A stretch of 64,000 bases of DNA from Candidatus Allofournierella pullicola (GTDB taxonomy: Bacteria > Bacillota > Clostridia > Oscillospirales > Ruminococcaceae): contig DXFW01000039.1 in NCBI GenBank assembly GCA_019114225.1, positions 62,001-126,000 on the forward strand. The letters run 5' to 3'. Within the stretch, counting starts at the first letter, position 1. Every line of letters begins with the position of its first letter. The notes beneath the pieces were generated by a model. The model ran no database searches. It saw only the letters and a list, made by a program, of their open reading frames with translations, and was not told the DNA's origin. Made by a program: the position numbers and the translations under genes. This document shows positions 25,974-35,723 of this stretch, in pieces.

Positions 25974-25987
25974 ACTGTTTCTCCTTT

Positions 25988-26905
25988 TCAGTGTTCTGCG
26001 AAGAGGGCTTCGGTGAAGTCCTCGGCGGAAAATTCCATCAGATCGTCCATGCCTTCGCCCACGCCCACAAAACGCACCGGCAGGCCCAGCTTCTGCTTGA
26101 CGCTGATGACCGAGCCGCCCTTGGCGGTGCCGTCCAGCTTTGTGAGGATAATGCCGCTGGCGCCGGCGGCTTCGATGAACTGGGCGGCCTGGCTGATGGC
26201 GTTCTGGCCGGTGATGGCGTCCAGCACCAGCAGGGTCTCCACGCTGGCGGAAGGGCATGCCTTTTCCACGCTGCGGCGGATCTTGGCCAGCTCCGCCATC
26301 AGGTTGTGCTTGGTGTGCAGGCGGCCGGCGGTGTCGCAGATGACGATGTCCACCCCTTTGGCGGCGGCGGACTGCACCGCGTCGAACACCACGGCGGCGG
26401 GGTCGGCCCCTTCGCCGTGACGGATGACCGGCACGCCCACCCGGTCGGCCCAGATGGTGAGCTGCTCGGCGGCGGCGGCGCGGAAGGTGTCGCCGGCGGC
26501 CAGCAGCACGCTCTTGCCCTGGGCCTTGTAGAGCCGGGCCAGCTTGGCAATGCTGGTGGTCTTGCCCACGCCGTTGACCCCGATGACCATGATGACCGCC
26601 GGGTGACCGGAGAGGTCCATCTCTCCCTCGGCCCGCAGCTCCTCCACGATGATGGCCTTGAGGGCCGCCAGCGCGTCGGCGGCGGTCTTGATGTGATCGC
26701 GGCGCACCCGCTCCCGCAGGGCAGCCACCAGCCGGTCGGCCTCGTCGGCGCCGGCGTCCGCCAGAATGAGCTGGTCCTCCAGGTCGTCGTAGAAGGAGTC
26801 GTCAATGCTGCCGGCGTTCATCATGTCCAGAATGCCGGCAAAAAAGCCCTTGCGGGTCTTGGCAAGGCCCTCGTCCAGTTTCTCTCTGCGGCTGAAAAAT
26901 CCCAT
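25988..26905 (-). CDS. ftsY: Signal recognition particle receptor FtsY
   Basis: SRP GTPase receptor that docks ribosome-nascent-chain complexes at the membrane. 305 residues, the short Gram-positive form without a long acidic A domain. Helical N domain at about 1-90. G domain with GVNGVGKTT at 109-117, [17 protein letters not shown] and [13 protein letters not shown] 26905 with GAGGG upstream. Follows smc, as in Bacillus. Confidence 0.98.
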   Translation of the reverse strand: MGFFSRREKLDEGLAKTRKGFFAGILDMMNAGSIDDSFYDDLEDQLILADAGADEADRLVAALRERVRRDHIKTAADALAALKAIIVEELRAEGEMDLSGHPAVIMVIGVNGVGKTTSIAKLARLYKAQGKSVLLAAGDTFRAAAAEQLTIWADRVGVPVIRHGEGADPAAVVFDAVQSAAAKGVDIVICDTAGRLHTKHNLMAELAKIRRSVEKACPSASVETLLVLDAITGQNAISQAAQFIEAAGASGIILTKLDGTAKGGSVISVKQKLGLPVRFVGVGEGMDDLMEFSAEDFTEALFAEH

Positions 26906-27014
26906 GGTGTGTTCCCTCGTTTCCTGGTATTCCCGCCCGGGGGCGGTGCGTACTGTAGGTATATACGGTCGAGAGGCGGCGAATGTTGCAAAATCCGCCT
27001 TTTTTCCCTCTTTG

Positions 27015-30000
27015 TCAGCTCACCAGCGAGGCGTCCACCTCGTCCAGATCCAGACGCAGCAGCTTGGACACGCCGTCCTCCTGCATGGTGACGCCGTAGA
27101 GCACGTCCGCTGCTTCCATGGTGCCCCGGCGGTGGGTGATGACGATGAACTGGGTGGCCTCGCAGATACGCTGGAGGTACTGGGCGTAGCGCACCACGTT
27201 CACGTCGTCCAGGGCGGCTTCGATCTCGTCCAGAATGCAGAAGGGAGCCGGGTTCACCGCCAGGATAGCAAAATAAATGCTGATGGCCACCAGCGCCTGC
27301 TCGCCGCCCGACAGGGCCGACAGGTTCTTGATGACCTTGCCCGGAGGCGCCACCTGGATGTCAATGCCGCTTTCCAGCACGTTTTCCGGGTCGGCCAGGG
27401 ACAGGCTGGCGGAGCCGCCGCCGAAGAGGGCGTTGAAGATACGCCCGAAGTGGCCGTTGATCTGGTTGAAGCTCTCGGTGAAGATGGTCTTCATCTCGCC
27501 GGAAAGCTCGCCGATCATCCGCGTCAGCTCGGCCTTGCTCTTTTCCACGTCCCGCACCTGGTCCCGCAGGGTCTCGTAGCGGGTGCTGACCTCTTTGTAT
27601 TCCTCGATGGCGGACACGTTCACGTTGCCGAGAGCGCGTATCTTGCCCCGCACCTCGCCCACCTGGCGGCGCAGCTCGGTGACCGAGTCGAACTCCACGC
27701 ACAGGCTCTGGGCGTCGGTCATGGTGAGCTGATACTCCTCCCAGAGTTTTGCGATGGTCTGGTCGTACTCCACCTCGGCGGCGGCCTTGCGCTCGGCAAG
27801 GCGGGCCATCTCCTGGCTCATCTTTTCCCGCTGGTCGGTGATGGCGCGGACCTTCTGGGTCTTCTGGTTGACCTCGCCCTCCTTTTCCATGCGGCGGGCG
27901 CTGGCGGCGGCAATTTTTGCCTCCTGCTCCTCGATACGTCCGGCGGCCTCCTCTTTCTGCAGGCGCACCTCGGCCATCTTTTCCTCGTTTTCGGCGTTCA
28001 GCGCCTCGAGGCGGGCGATGTTGGCCCGCAGGGCCCTGTCCCGCTCCTCGCTCTCGCCGGAGCGGCTGGCCAGCGTTTCCATGGCGGCGGCGTGGATGTC
28101 CCGGTCCTTGCCGGCCTCCAGCCGCTGCATGCGCACGGCGGAAAGTTCATCGGAAAGGCGGGCGCGGGTGGCCAAAAAGCTGTCGTCGCTGCCGGCCAGT
28201 TCCGCCAGCTCTTTTTCCAGAGCCGCGATTTCCCCGGCCAGCTTTTCCTGCTCGGCGGCGGCGGCTTTGCCCTCGGCCTCGTCCCGCTCCTTCTGGGCGG
28301 CGAGGCTGTCCGCCTCGGCGGCGGAAATCTCGGCGGCGGCCTTCGCCTGGCTGAGGGCCGCTTCAATGCGGCGGGCCTCGGCCTCGGCGCGGATCTTATC
28401 GCCCCCGGCGGTGATGGCCTCGCTGGAAGCGGCGGTGAGCTGGGCGTTCAGCGCGTCCACCTCCGCCTTCCACTTGTCGGTGGCTTCGGCGGCGGCGTCC
28501 TGCTTTTTCTCCAGGTCCGCCACCTTCTTTTTCAGGTCCTCCATCTCCTGGCGGCGGCTGAACAGGCCCGCCGACCGGCTGGTGGAACCGCCGGTGAAGG
28601 AACCGCCGGCGTTGATGACCTGGCCGTCCACCGTGACCACCCGGTTGCGCCAGTCAAGGCTGCGGGCCACGCGGGAGGCCTCGTTGATTTCGTCCACCAC
28701 GATGATACGGCCCAGGAGATTGGCCACGATGTTGTCGTATTTGGCGTCGCATTTCACCAGATCCGCCGCCACCCGGGCGCTGCCGGAAAGGCGGGAGGAA
28801 TCCAGCCGGGTGCCCTTGATGGTGTCCAGGGGCAGGAAGGTGGCGCGGCCGGCCTTCTCGTCCCGCAAAAAGGCGATGGCGGCCTTGGCGGCCCCTTCGC
28901 CGTCCACCACGATGTTCTGCAAGGCAAAGCCCAGAGCCGTCTCGATGGCCAGCTCATAGCCCGGCTGCACCGTGAGCAGGCCGCTCACCGTGCCCAGAAT
29001 GCCCCGCAGGCGGCGGTTCTGAGCCGCCCGCATGACGGTCTTGACGCTCTGCTGGTAGCCGTCCATGTTGCGTTCCAGATCGCCCAGCACCTGCAGGCGC
29101 TGCACGGCGGCCTCCCGCTGGCGGGTGATCTGCTGCTCGGCGGCGTCCGCTTCGTCCAGCTGTTTCTGGCGGCTGGCCAGCTTCATCTTGAGGCCGTTCT
29201 GCACGTTTTCCAGCCGGGCGAGGGTGTCGTTCACCGTGGCCAGGTAGGCCGCGGTGTCCGCCTGCTCGGCTTCCAGGCCCTTCAGAGCCTCGGCGTTTTT
29301 CTCCTTTTCGGCGGAAAGGGCGCTCAGGCGCTCGGCGGCGGCGGCAGCGCTGGACGCGCAGCCCGCGGCCCGCACCTTGGCGTCGGTCTGGCGGGCGGTG
29401 AGCTGGGCCAGCAGGCCGGTCACCGCGCCCCGGCGCTCGCCGGTGGCGGCGTTTTCCGCCTGGATGGCCGCCAGCTGCTCCTCGCGGCGGGCGGCTTCGG
29501 CCTCCAGTTCCGCCATCTTCGCTTCCAGTTCTTCGATGGCCTTCTGGTGGGCGGCGGCTTCGGCGGCAAGGCCCTCCTTGCCCGCGCCCGCGGCCTCGAT
29601 CTCCTCTTTGAAGGAGGCAATGCTGGCGTTGTTGTGGTCGATGTCGTTCTGCAGAACGGCCAGGCGGCTGTCGCTGCCCGCCTGCTCCTCGGTGATGGCG
29701 CGGATGGCGGCGTTGCACCGCTCCACCTCCACCATCAGCCGCTGCATTTCCGCCTGCACGGCTTCGGTCTCGGCGTCGATGGCCTCGATCTCGGCGCAAA
29801 GGCCGTCGTAGTCCGCCTGAGCGGTCTCGTACTGGCGCTGCTGGTTGCGCACCGTCTCCTTGGCGCGGCGCACGCCGTCCACCCAGAGGGTGACTTCCAG
29901 CTCTTTGCGCTTTTCGCTCAGTTCCAAAAACTGGGCGGCCTTTTTGCTCTCCTTTTCCAGGGGACCCACGCGGCTTTCCAGTTCGCCCAGGATGTCCCGC

Positions 30001-30575
30001 AGGCGGGAAAGGTTATCCTCCGCGCCGGCCAGGCGGCGCTCGGCCTCGTTTTTGCGGTAGCGGTATTTGGCAATGCCGCTGGCCTCCTCAAAGATCTCCC
30101 GGCGCTCGGCGCTTTTTGCGCCCACGATCTCGGCAATGCGGCCCTGGCCGATGATGGAGTAGCCGTCCCGGCCGAGGCCCGTGTCAAGAAAGAGCTCGTA
30201 CACGTCTTTGAGGCGCACGTTCTGGCCGTTGATGGAATATTCGCTCTCGCCGGAGCGGTAGTATTTGCGGCCGATGACTACCTCGTCGGCGTCCACTTCC
30301 AGCCGGCGGTCGGAGTTGTCCAGCGTGAGGTTGACCATGGCGTAGCCCATGGCGCTGCGCAGCTGGGTGCCGCCGAAGATGACGTCCTCCATCTTGCCCG
30401 CGCCCCGCAGCTGCTTGGAGCTGGTCTCGCCCAGCACCCAGCGGATGGCGTCGGAGATGTTGCTTTTGCCCGACCCGTTGGGGCCCACCACGGCGGTGAT
30501 CCCCTGGTCAAATTTGACGCGGGTGCGGTCGGGGAAGCTCTTGAACCCCTGTATCTCCAGTTCTTTCAGTACCAT
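27015..30575 (-). CDS. smc: Chromosome partition protein SMC
   Basis: Condensin ATPase that organises and separates chromosomes. 1186 residues. Walker A GPNGSGKSN at 31-39, a long coiled coil, the hinge around RLRGILGTVSGLL and following residues (about 520-650), a second coiled coil, then the ABC signature LSGGEQALVAIS and Walker B FCILDEIEAALDD at the C-terminus. The Glu-, Ala- and Lys-rich coil gives strong codon bias, so very long open frames appear on the opposite strand. These are not genes. Lies in the classical rnc-smc-ftsY string. Confidence 0.98.
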   Translation of the reverse strand: MVLKELEIQGFKSFPDRTRVKFDQGITAVVGPNGSGKSNISDAIRWVLGETSSKQLRGAGKMEDVIFGGTQLRSAMGYAMVNLTLDNSDRRLEVDADEVVIGRKYYRSGESEYSINGQNVRLKDVYELFLDTGLGRDGYSIIGQGRIAEIVGAKSAERREIFEEASGIAKYRYRKNEAERRLAGAEDNLSRLRDILGELESRVGPLEKESKKAAQFLELSEKRKELEVTLWVDGVRRAKETVRNQQRQYETAQADYDGLCAEIEAIDAETEAVQAEMQRLMVEVERCNAAIRAITEEQAGSDSRLAVLQNDIDHNNASIASFKEEIEAAGAGKEGLAAEAAAHQKAIEELEAKMAELEAEAARREEQLAAIQAENAATGERRGAVTGLLAQLTARQTDAKVRAAGCASSAAAAAERLSALSAEKEKNAEALKGLEAEQADTAAYLATVNDTLARLENVQNGLKMKLASRQKQLDEADAAEQQITRQREAAVQRLQVLGDLERNMDGYQQSVKTVMRAAQNRRLRGILGTVSGLLTVQPGYELAIETALGFALQNIVVDGEGAAKAAIAFLRDEKAGRATFLPLDTIKGTRLDSSRLSGSARVAADLVKCDAKYDNIVANLLGRIIVVDEINEASRVARSLDWRNRVVTVDGQVINAGGSFTGGSTSRSAGLFSRRQEMEDLKKKVADLEKKQDAAAEATDKWKAEVDALNAQLTAASSEAITAGGDKIRAEAEARRIEAALSQAKAAAEISAAEADSLAAQKERDEAEGKAAAAEQEKLAGEIAALEKELAELAGSDDSFLATRARLSDELSAVRMQRLEAGKDRDIHAAAMETLASRSGESEERDRALRANIARLEALNAENEEKMAEVRLQKEEAAGRIEEQEAKIAAASARRMEKEGEVNQKTQKVRAITDQREKMSQEMARLAERKAAAEVEYDQTIAKLWEEYQLTMTDAQSLCVEFDSVTELRRQVGEVRGKIRALGNVNVSAIEEYKEVSTRYETLRDQVRDVEKSKAELTRMIGELSGEMKTIFTESFNQINGHFGRIFNALFGGGSASLSLADPENVLESGIDIQVAPPGKVIKNLSALSGGEQALVAISIYFAILAVNPAPFCILDEIEAALDDVNVVRYAQYLQRICEATQFIVITHRRGTMEAADVLYGVTMQEDGVSKLLRLDLDEVDASLVS

Positions 30576-30593
30576 TGCGTTGCTCCCAAAGCG

Positions 30594-31259
30594 TTATTTC
30601 ACCAGGCCCATCAGTTTGAGGGCCTGCCGGGCGGCTGCCTGTTCGGCGGCCTTTTTGCTGTGCCCCTCGCCCCGGCCGATGAGGTTGGAGTTGAGGTACA
30701 CCGCCATTTTGAAGTGCTTGTCGTGGTCGGGGCCGGTCTCCCCTTCCAGCTCGTAGCGCAGGCGCTCCTCGGGGTTCTGCTGGATGACCTCCTGCAGCTG
30801 GGTCTTGTAGTCGGCCTCGGCGGTCTTTCCCTCGGTGATGAAGGGCAGGATGAAGGCGCGGGCCACTTCAATGCCGCCGTCCAGATACAAAGCGGCGATG
30901 AGGGCCTCAAAGGCGTCGGACACGACGCTGGGCCGGGTGCGCCCGCCGCCCCGCTCCTCGCCCCGGCCCAGGCGCAGGTAACGGCCCAGGTCAATTTCCT
31001 GGGCGAACTGGAACAAAGCGCTCTCGCAGACCAGGCTGGCCCGGGCTTTGGTGAGTTCGCCCTCGGGGCGGTCGGTCCAGTGGTGGAACAGATAATCCGC
31101 CACCACGATGGAAAGCACGCTGTCGCCCAGGAACTCCAGCCGCTCGTTGTGCTTCACATGGCCCTTGGCCTCGTTGGCGTAGCTGGTGTGGGTGAGGGCG
31201 GTCTCCAGAAGGGAGGGATCCTTGAAGGTGTAACCGATGACGGTCTCCAGTTGATGCAT
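30594..31259 (-). CDS. rnc: Ribonuclease III
   Basis: Double-strand-specific endoribonuclease for rRNA and mRNA processing. 221 residues. Signature NERLEFLGDSVL at 38-49, catalytic DAFEALIAALYLDGG, and a C-terminal dsRNA-binding domain from about 150 (DYKTQLQEVIQQN to KKAAEQAAARQALKLMG). AGGAGG lies 9 bp before the ATG. Lies 22 bp after plsX; the acpP gene often found between them is missing. Confidence 0.97.
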   Translation of the reverse strand: MHQLETVIGYTFKDPSLLETALTHTSYANEAKGHVKHNERLEFLGDSVLSIVVADYLFHHWTDRPEGELTKARASLVCESALFQFAQEIDLGRYLRLGRGEERGGGRTRPSVVSDAFEALIAALYLDGGIEVARAFILPFITEGKTAEADYKTQLQEVIQQNPEERLRYELEGETGPDHDKHFKMAVYLNSNLIGRGEGHSKKAAEQAAARQALKLMGLVK

Positions 31260-31281
31260 GGAAAAATGCCTCCTGTACGGG

Positions 31282-32298
31282 TCAGTTGCCGGATTCGGCT
31301 TCGGCCAGGTTGGCCAGGCTCTCGGCCATCACGCCGCACAGGTCGTTCTCCACACAGAGTTTTGCCTGACGGATGGCATTCTGGATGGCCCGGGCATTGG
31401 AGGAGCCGTGGGCCTTGATGACCGGGCGGCGGGTGCCCAGCAGGGGCGCGCCGCCGTACTCGTCGGCGTCCATGCTCTTTTTGAAGTCGGCCACGCCGCC
31501 CTTCAAAAGCAGGTAGCCCACCTTGGTGCCCAGGCTCTTTTTGAACATCTCTTTGAGCTTTGCGCCAAAATACTTGGCCAGGCCCTCGGTGAGTTTCAGC
31601 ACCACGTTGCCGGTGAAGCCGTCGGCCACCACCACGTCCGCATGGCCGGCGGGGATGTCCCTCGGCTCGATGTTGCCCACAAAATGAATGGCCTTGTTGT
31701 TTTTCAGCAGCTGATGGGCCTCCACATAGGTGGGGGTGCCCTTGGATTCCTCGGCGCCGTTGTTCACCAGCGCCACCCGGGGCTGTTCCAGGCCCATGAC
31801 CTTGTTCATGTAAACGCTGCCCATCACGCCGAAGGCCTCCAGCATGGCGGCGCGGCATTCCACGTTGGCGCCGCAGTCCAGCAGCAGGAAAGGCGTTTTG
31901 CCGGGGATGACGGTGGCCAGCGCCGGGCGCTTGACCCCCTTCACCGTGCGCACGATGAGGCTTGCGCCCACGTGCAGCGCGCCGGTGGAGCCGGCGGAGA
32001 CAAAGGCGTCGCCCTTGCCCTCGGCCAGCATGCGCAGGCCCACCACCATGCTGGAATCCTTCTTGGCGCGCACGGCTTTGGCCGGCTCGTCGCACATCTC
32101 GATGACCTCGGTGGCGTTGACGATCTCGATGTTTTTCAGGCCCAGGTTGTTCTCTTTGGCGCAGGCGGCGATCTTTTCCGCGTCGCCCACAGCAATGATC
32201 TCCACTTCCGGCCAGTACGCGGCCACCGCGGCGGCCGCGCCCTTCAAGATCTCGGCGGGGGCGTTGTCGCCGCCCATGGCGTCCAGAATGATCTTCAT
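31282..32298 (-). CDS. plsX: Phosphate acyltransferase PlsX
   Basis: Makes acyl-phosphate from acyl-ACP for phosphatidic-acid synthesis. 338 residues. N-terminal ILDAMGGDNAPAEILKGA, KDSSMVVGLRMLAEGKGDAFVSAGSTGAL and the C-terminal GGAPLLGTRRPVIKAHGSSNARAI are hallmark segments. ATG 32298 with AAAGGGTG. Peripheral membrane enzyme in the family. No fabD, fabG or acpP follows. Confidence 0.97.
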   Translation of the reverse strand: MKIILDAMGGDNAPAEILKGAAAAVAAYWPEVEIIAVGDAEKIAACAKENNLGLKNIEIVNATEVIEMCDEPAKAVRAKKDSSMVVGLRMLAEGKGDAFVSAGSTGALHVGASLIVRTVKGVKRPALATVIPGKTPFLLLDCGANVECRAAMLEAFGVMGSVYMNKVMGLEQPRVALVNNGAEESKGTPTYVEAHQLLKNNKAIHFVGNIEPRDIPAGHADVVVADGFTGNVVLKLTEGLAKYFGAKLKEMFKKSLGTKVGYLLLKGGVADFKKSMDADEYGGAPLLGTRRPVIKAHGSSNARAIQNAIRQAKLCVENDLCGVMAESLANLAEAESGN

Positions 32299-32324
32299 GG
32301 CAGTTACACCCTTTCTGTAATGTG

Positions 32325-33632
32325 TTATTCCGTTTCCTTTGCCCAGAGGGCCATGGCGGCCTGGGCCCGGTCAGAGAGCGCCGCGTAGCGCAGGCGCTTG
32401 TCCCGGATGTGCTCTTCCAGCGGGGGCAGCAGGCCCATGTTGGCGCCCATGGGCTGGAAGTTCTTGTTTTCGCTGGTGATGTAGCGGGTGAGCTGGCCCA
32501 GCATGGTGGCCGCCGGGGGCGCTTCGTAGCTTCGCCCGTTCAGCGCCGCCCAGATACTGCGGGCGGCCAGCAGGCCGCAGGCGGCGGACTCCATGTAGCC
32601 CTCAAAGCCGGTGATCTGGCCGGCGAACCACAGGTTCCCGTGGCCCTTGAGCCGCAGGCCCTCGGTGAGCAGCCGGGGGCTGTTCAGGAAGGTGTTGCGG
32701 TGCATGACCCCGTAGCGGGCAAAGTCGGCGTTGGCAAGGCCGGGGATCATGGAGAACACCCGCTTCTGCTCGCCGAACTTGAGGTTCGTCTGGAAGCCCA
32801 CGATGTTATAAAGCGTGCCCGCCTCGTTCTCCCGCCGCAGCTGGACGTTGGCCCAGGGGCGGTGGCCGGTGGCGGGGTCCACCAGGCCCACCGGGCGCAG
32901 CGGCCCGAAGCGCATGGTGTCCGCCCCGCGGGAGGCCATCACCTCGATGGGCATGCAGCCCTCGTAGACGGTGAGGTTGCCGTCGAACTCGTGGAGTTCC
33001 GCCCGCTCGGCGGCCACCAGCGCGGCGTGGAAGGCCTCGTACTCCTCCTTGTTGAAGGGGCAGTTGAGGTAGTCCGCGTCGCCCCGGCCGTAGCGGCTGG
33101 CGGCAAAAATGCGGTTCATGTCCAGGCTCTCGGCGGTGACGATGGGGGCCGCCGCGTCGTAGAAGGAGAGCTCATCGCCCCCTGTCGCCTCAGCGATGGC
33201 CGCGGCCAGCGCCCCGTCGGTGAGGGGGCCGGTGGCCACCAGGGTGGGCAGGCTCTCGTCCAGTTCGGTCACTTCTTCGCGCACCACGGTGATGCCCGGC
33301 TGGTTTTCCACCAGCCGGGTCACCCCGGCGCTGAAGGCGTCCCGGTCCACGGCCAAAGCGCCGCCCGCCGCCACCCGCACACGGCGGGCCACCGGCAGCA
33401 GGTGGCTGCCCAGCAGGTCCATCTCGGCTTTCAGAAGGCCGGAAGCGGAGTCCGGCCGGTCGGCCTTCAGGCTGTTGGAGCAGACCAGCTCGGCAAAATT
33501 TTCGCTTTTGTGGGCGGGGCTTTTGCGGGCGGGCTTTTGCTCAAAGAGCTCCACTTCCACGCCCTTTTCCGCCAGCCACAGGGCGGCCTCGCACCCGGCG
33601 AGGCCCGCGCCCAGCACTCTCACTTTGCTCAT
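32325..33632 (-). CDS. trmFO: Methylenetetrahydrofolate--tRNA-(uracil-5)-methyltransferase TrmFO
   Basis: Folate- and FAD-dependent enzyme that makes ribothymidine-54 in tRNA. 435 residues. FAD-binding GAGLAGCEAA at 8-17, then AELVCSNSLKA and GCMPIEVMASRGADTMRFGPLRPVGL, are diagnostic. Start ATG 33632 overlaps the topA stop (ATGA). The folate cyclo-ligase at 1003 serves the same cofactor pool. Confidence 0.98.
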   Translation of the reverse strand: MSKVRVLGAGLAGCEAALWLAEKGVEVELFEQKPARKSPAHKSENFAELVCSNSLKADRPDSASGLLKAEMDLLGSHLLPVARRVRVAAGGALAVDRDAFSAGVTRLVENQPGITVVREEVTELDESLPTLVATGPLTDGALAAAIAEATGGDELSFYDAAAPIVTAESLDMNRIFAASRYGRGDADYLNCPFNKEEYEAFHAALVAAERAELHEFDGNLTVYEGCMPIEVMASRGADTMRFGPLRPVGLVDPATGHRPWANVQLRRENEAGTLYNIVGFQTNLKFGEQKRVFSMIPGLANADFARYGVMHRNTFLNSPRLLTEGLRLKGHGNLWFAGQITGFEGYMESAACGLLAARSIWAALNGRSYEAPPAATMLGQLTRYITSENKNFQPMGANMGLLPPLEEHIRDKRLRYAALSDRAQAAMALWAKETE

Positions 33633-35704
33633 TTGGTCACCTGGGTCTCAAACCCGCAGCCCTCTTTTGCGCAATAGAGGCGGCTGCCTTTTTTGAACAG
33701 GGTGGCGCCGCACTTTTCGCAGGTCTGGGGCACCGGCTCATCCCAGGTCATAAAGTCGCAGTTCGGGTAGTTCTCGCACCCGTAGTAGACCCGGCCCTTG
33801 GCGCTGCGGCGCAGCAGCATGCGCCCGCCGCACTTGGGGCAGCGGCCGCCGGTGTCCTTCACCAGCCGCCGGGTGTTGGTGCACTCGGGGAAGCCCGGGC
33901 AGGCCAGGAATTTGCCGTAGCGGCCGGTCTTGATGACCATCTTGCGGCCGCACTTTTCGCAGATTTCGTCGGTCTCCTCGTCGGGCACCTTGATTTTTTT
34001 GCCCTCCATGTCCTTCTCAGCCTTTTCGAGGCTGGCGGCGAAGGGCTTGTAGAAGGCGTCGATGATGTCGTGCCAGTCGGCCTTGCCGCTCTCCACCTTG
34101 TCCAGGTTCTTCTCCATGTCGGCGGAGAAGGCCACGTCCACGATGGGCGCGAACTCGGTCAGCATGAGCTCGTTGATGGTGCGGCCCAGCACGGTGGGTT
34201 TGAGCTTTTTCTGCTCCCGCTCCACATAGCCCCGGTCCACGATGGTGGTGATGATGGGGGCGTAGGTGGAGGGGCGGCCGATCCCGTTTTCTTCCAGCGC
34301 CCGGATGAGGGTGGCCTCGGTGTAGCGGGCGGGAGGCTGGGTGAATTTCTGCTCGGGGGTCAGGGCGCAGAGCTTGAGGGTCTGGCCCTCCTCCAGCGGG
34401 GGCAGGGCGGTCTCCTTCTTCTCCTTCTCGTCGGTGGCCTCCTCATAGAGGGCGGTAAAGCCGTCGAAGGTGACCACAAAGCCCGCCGCACGGAACTGAT
34501 AGTCGCCTGCGGTGATCTGGGCGGAGACGGTGTCCTGCTCGCAGTCGCTCATCTGGCTGGCGATAAAGCGGCTCCAGATGAGGCGGTAGAGCTTGGCGAT
34601 GTCGCCGGAAATGCTCTTTTCCGCCTCGTCGGGGATGAGGGAGGGCACGCTGGGCCGGATGGCTTCGTGAGCGTCCTGGGCGGCGGTGGCGCTGCGGCTC
34701 TTGTAGGTGCGCTTGCCGGTGTAGACGTACTTCTCGCCGTACTGCGCGCCGATGTATTCCCGCGCGCCCGCCACCGCCTCGTCGGAGACGCGCAGGCTGT
34801 CTGTACGCATGTAGGTGATGAGACCCATGGTGCCCCGGCCGGCGATGTCCACGCCTTCGTAAAGGGTCTGGGCGGCACGCATGGTGCGGGTGGCGGTGAA
34901 GCCCAGCCGGCGGCTGGCTTCCTGCTGCAAAGTGGAGGTGATGAAGGGGGGCGCGGGGGTCTTTTTGCGGCTGCCACGGGTGAGCTTGGTCACCGTGTAG
35001 TCCTTGCCCTCCAGCGCCTTCACCACTTCGGCGGCCTTGTCGCCGGTGGGGATTTCCAGCTTCTTGCCGGCGGCGGTGCCGTAGAGCCGGGCGGTGAACT
35101 TCTTGTGCCCGGCGGAGAGAGACGCGTCGATGTTCCAGTATTCCTGGGGCTGGAAGGCCTCAATTTCCTTTTCCCGGTCCACGATCAGGCGCACGGCCAC
35201 GCTCTGCACACGCCCGGCGGAGAGGCCCCGGCGCACCTTGCGCCACAAAAAGGGGCTGAGCTTGTAGCCCACCAGACGGTCCAGCACACGGCGGGCCTGC
35301 TGGGCGTTGAACAGGTCCATGTCGATGGCGCGGGGGTGCGCCATGCCCTCGGACACGCCCTTCTTGGTGATCTCACCGAAGGTGACCCGGTTGGGCGCGT
35401 CCACCGGCAGGCCCAGCAGGTAGGCCAAATGCCAGCTGATGGCTTCGCCCTCCCGGTCCGGGTCGGTGGCGAGAAAGACTTCGTCGGCCTTTTTGGCCTC
35501 GGCCTTCAGCTCCTTGATGAGCTTTTCCTTGCCCTTGATGTTGATGTATTGAGGGGCATAGCCGTGCTCCACGTCAATGCCCAGCTGGCTGGCGGGCAGA
35601 TCGCGGATGTGGCCCATGCTGGCGGTGACTTCGTAGCCGTCGCCCAGGTATTTTCCAATGGTTTTCGCCTTGGCAGGCGACTCCACAATGACCAGTTTCG
35701 ACAT
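33629..35704 (-). CDS. topA: DNA topoisomerase I
   Basis: Type IA topoisomerase that relaxes negative supercoils. 691 residues. Toprim domain with IVESPAKA (Glu8) and DPDREGE (81-87). Catalytic Tyr298 in GLITYMRTDS. Three C-terminal Cys4 zinc fingers begin at CEKCGRK, CPKCGGR and CEKCGAT. ATG 35704 follows AAGGAG; a longer frame into dprA is rejected. Coupled to trmFO by the overlap. Follows dprA, the usual Firmicute order. Confidence 0.98.
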   Translation of the reverse strand: MSKLVIVESPAKAKTIGKYLGDGYEVTASMGHIRDLPASQLGIDVEHGYAPQYINIKGKEKLIKELKAEAKKADEVFLATDPDREGEAISWHLAYLLGLPVDAPNRVTFGEITKKGVSEGMAHPRAIDMDLFNAQQARRVLDRLVGYKLSPFLWRKVRRGLSAGRVQSVAVRLIVDREKEIEAFQPQEYWNIDASLSAGHKKFTARLYGTAAGKKLEIPTGDKAAEVVKALEGKDYTVTKLTRGSRKKTPAPPFITSTLQQEASRRLGFTATRTMRAAQTLYEGVDIAGRGTMGLITYMRTDSLRVSDEAVAGAREYIGAQYGEKYVYTGKRTYKSRSATAAQDAHEAIRPSVPSLIPDEAEKSISGDIAKLYRLIWSRFIASQMSDCEQDTVSAQITAGDYQFRAAGFVVTFDGFTALYEEATDEKEKKETALPPLEEGQTLKLCALTPEQKFTQPPARYTEATLIRALEENGIGRPSTYAPIITTIVDRGYVEREQKKLKPTVLGRTINELMLTEFAPIVDVAFSADMEKNLDKVESGKADWHDIIDAFYKPFAASLEKAEKDMEGKKIKVPDEETDEICEKCGRKMVIKTGRYGKFLACPGFPECTNTRRLVKDTGGRCPKCGGRMLLRRSAKGRVYYGCENYPNCDFMTWDEPVPQTCEKCGATLFKKGSRLYCAKEGCGFETQVTK

Positions 35705-35723
35705 TTGCTTCTCCTTAACGGTT

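Noticed and set aside
26906..27014. Promoter for ftsY in the smc-ftsY gap
   Set aside because: TTGCAA and TATATA occur on the minus strand but 20 bp apart. The spacing is poor and the GGCGG/CCGCC dyad is not clearly a terminator.
26805..31418. Plus-strand open frame of about 1500 codons opposite smc, rnc and ftsY
   Set aside because: Low-complexity His/Gly/Leu/Val translation with no recognisable domain. It is the mirror of GC-rich, Glu/Ala-rich SMC codons. Its span also crosses three well-supported genes.
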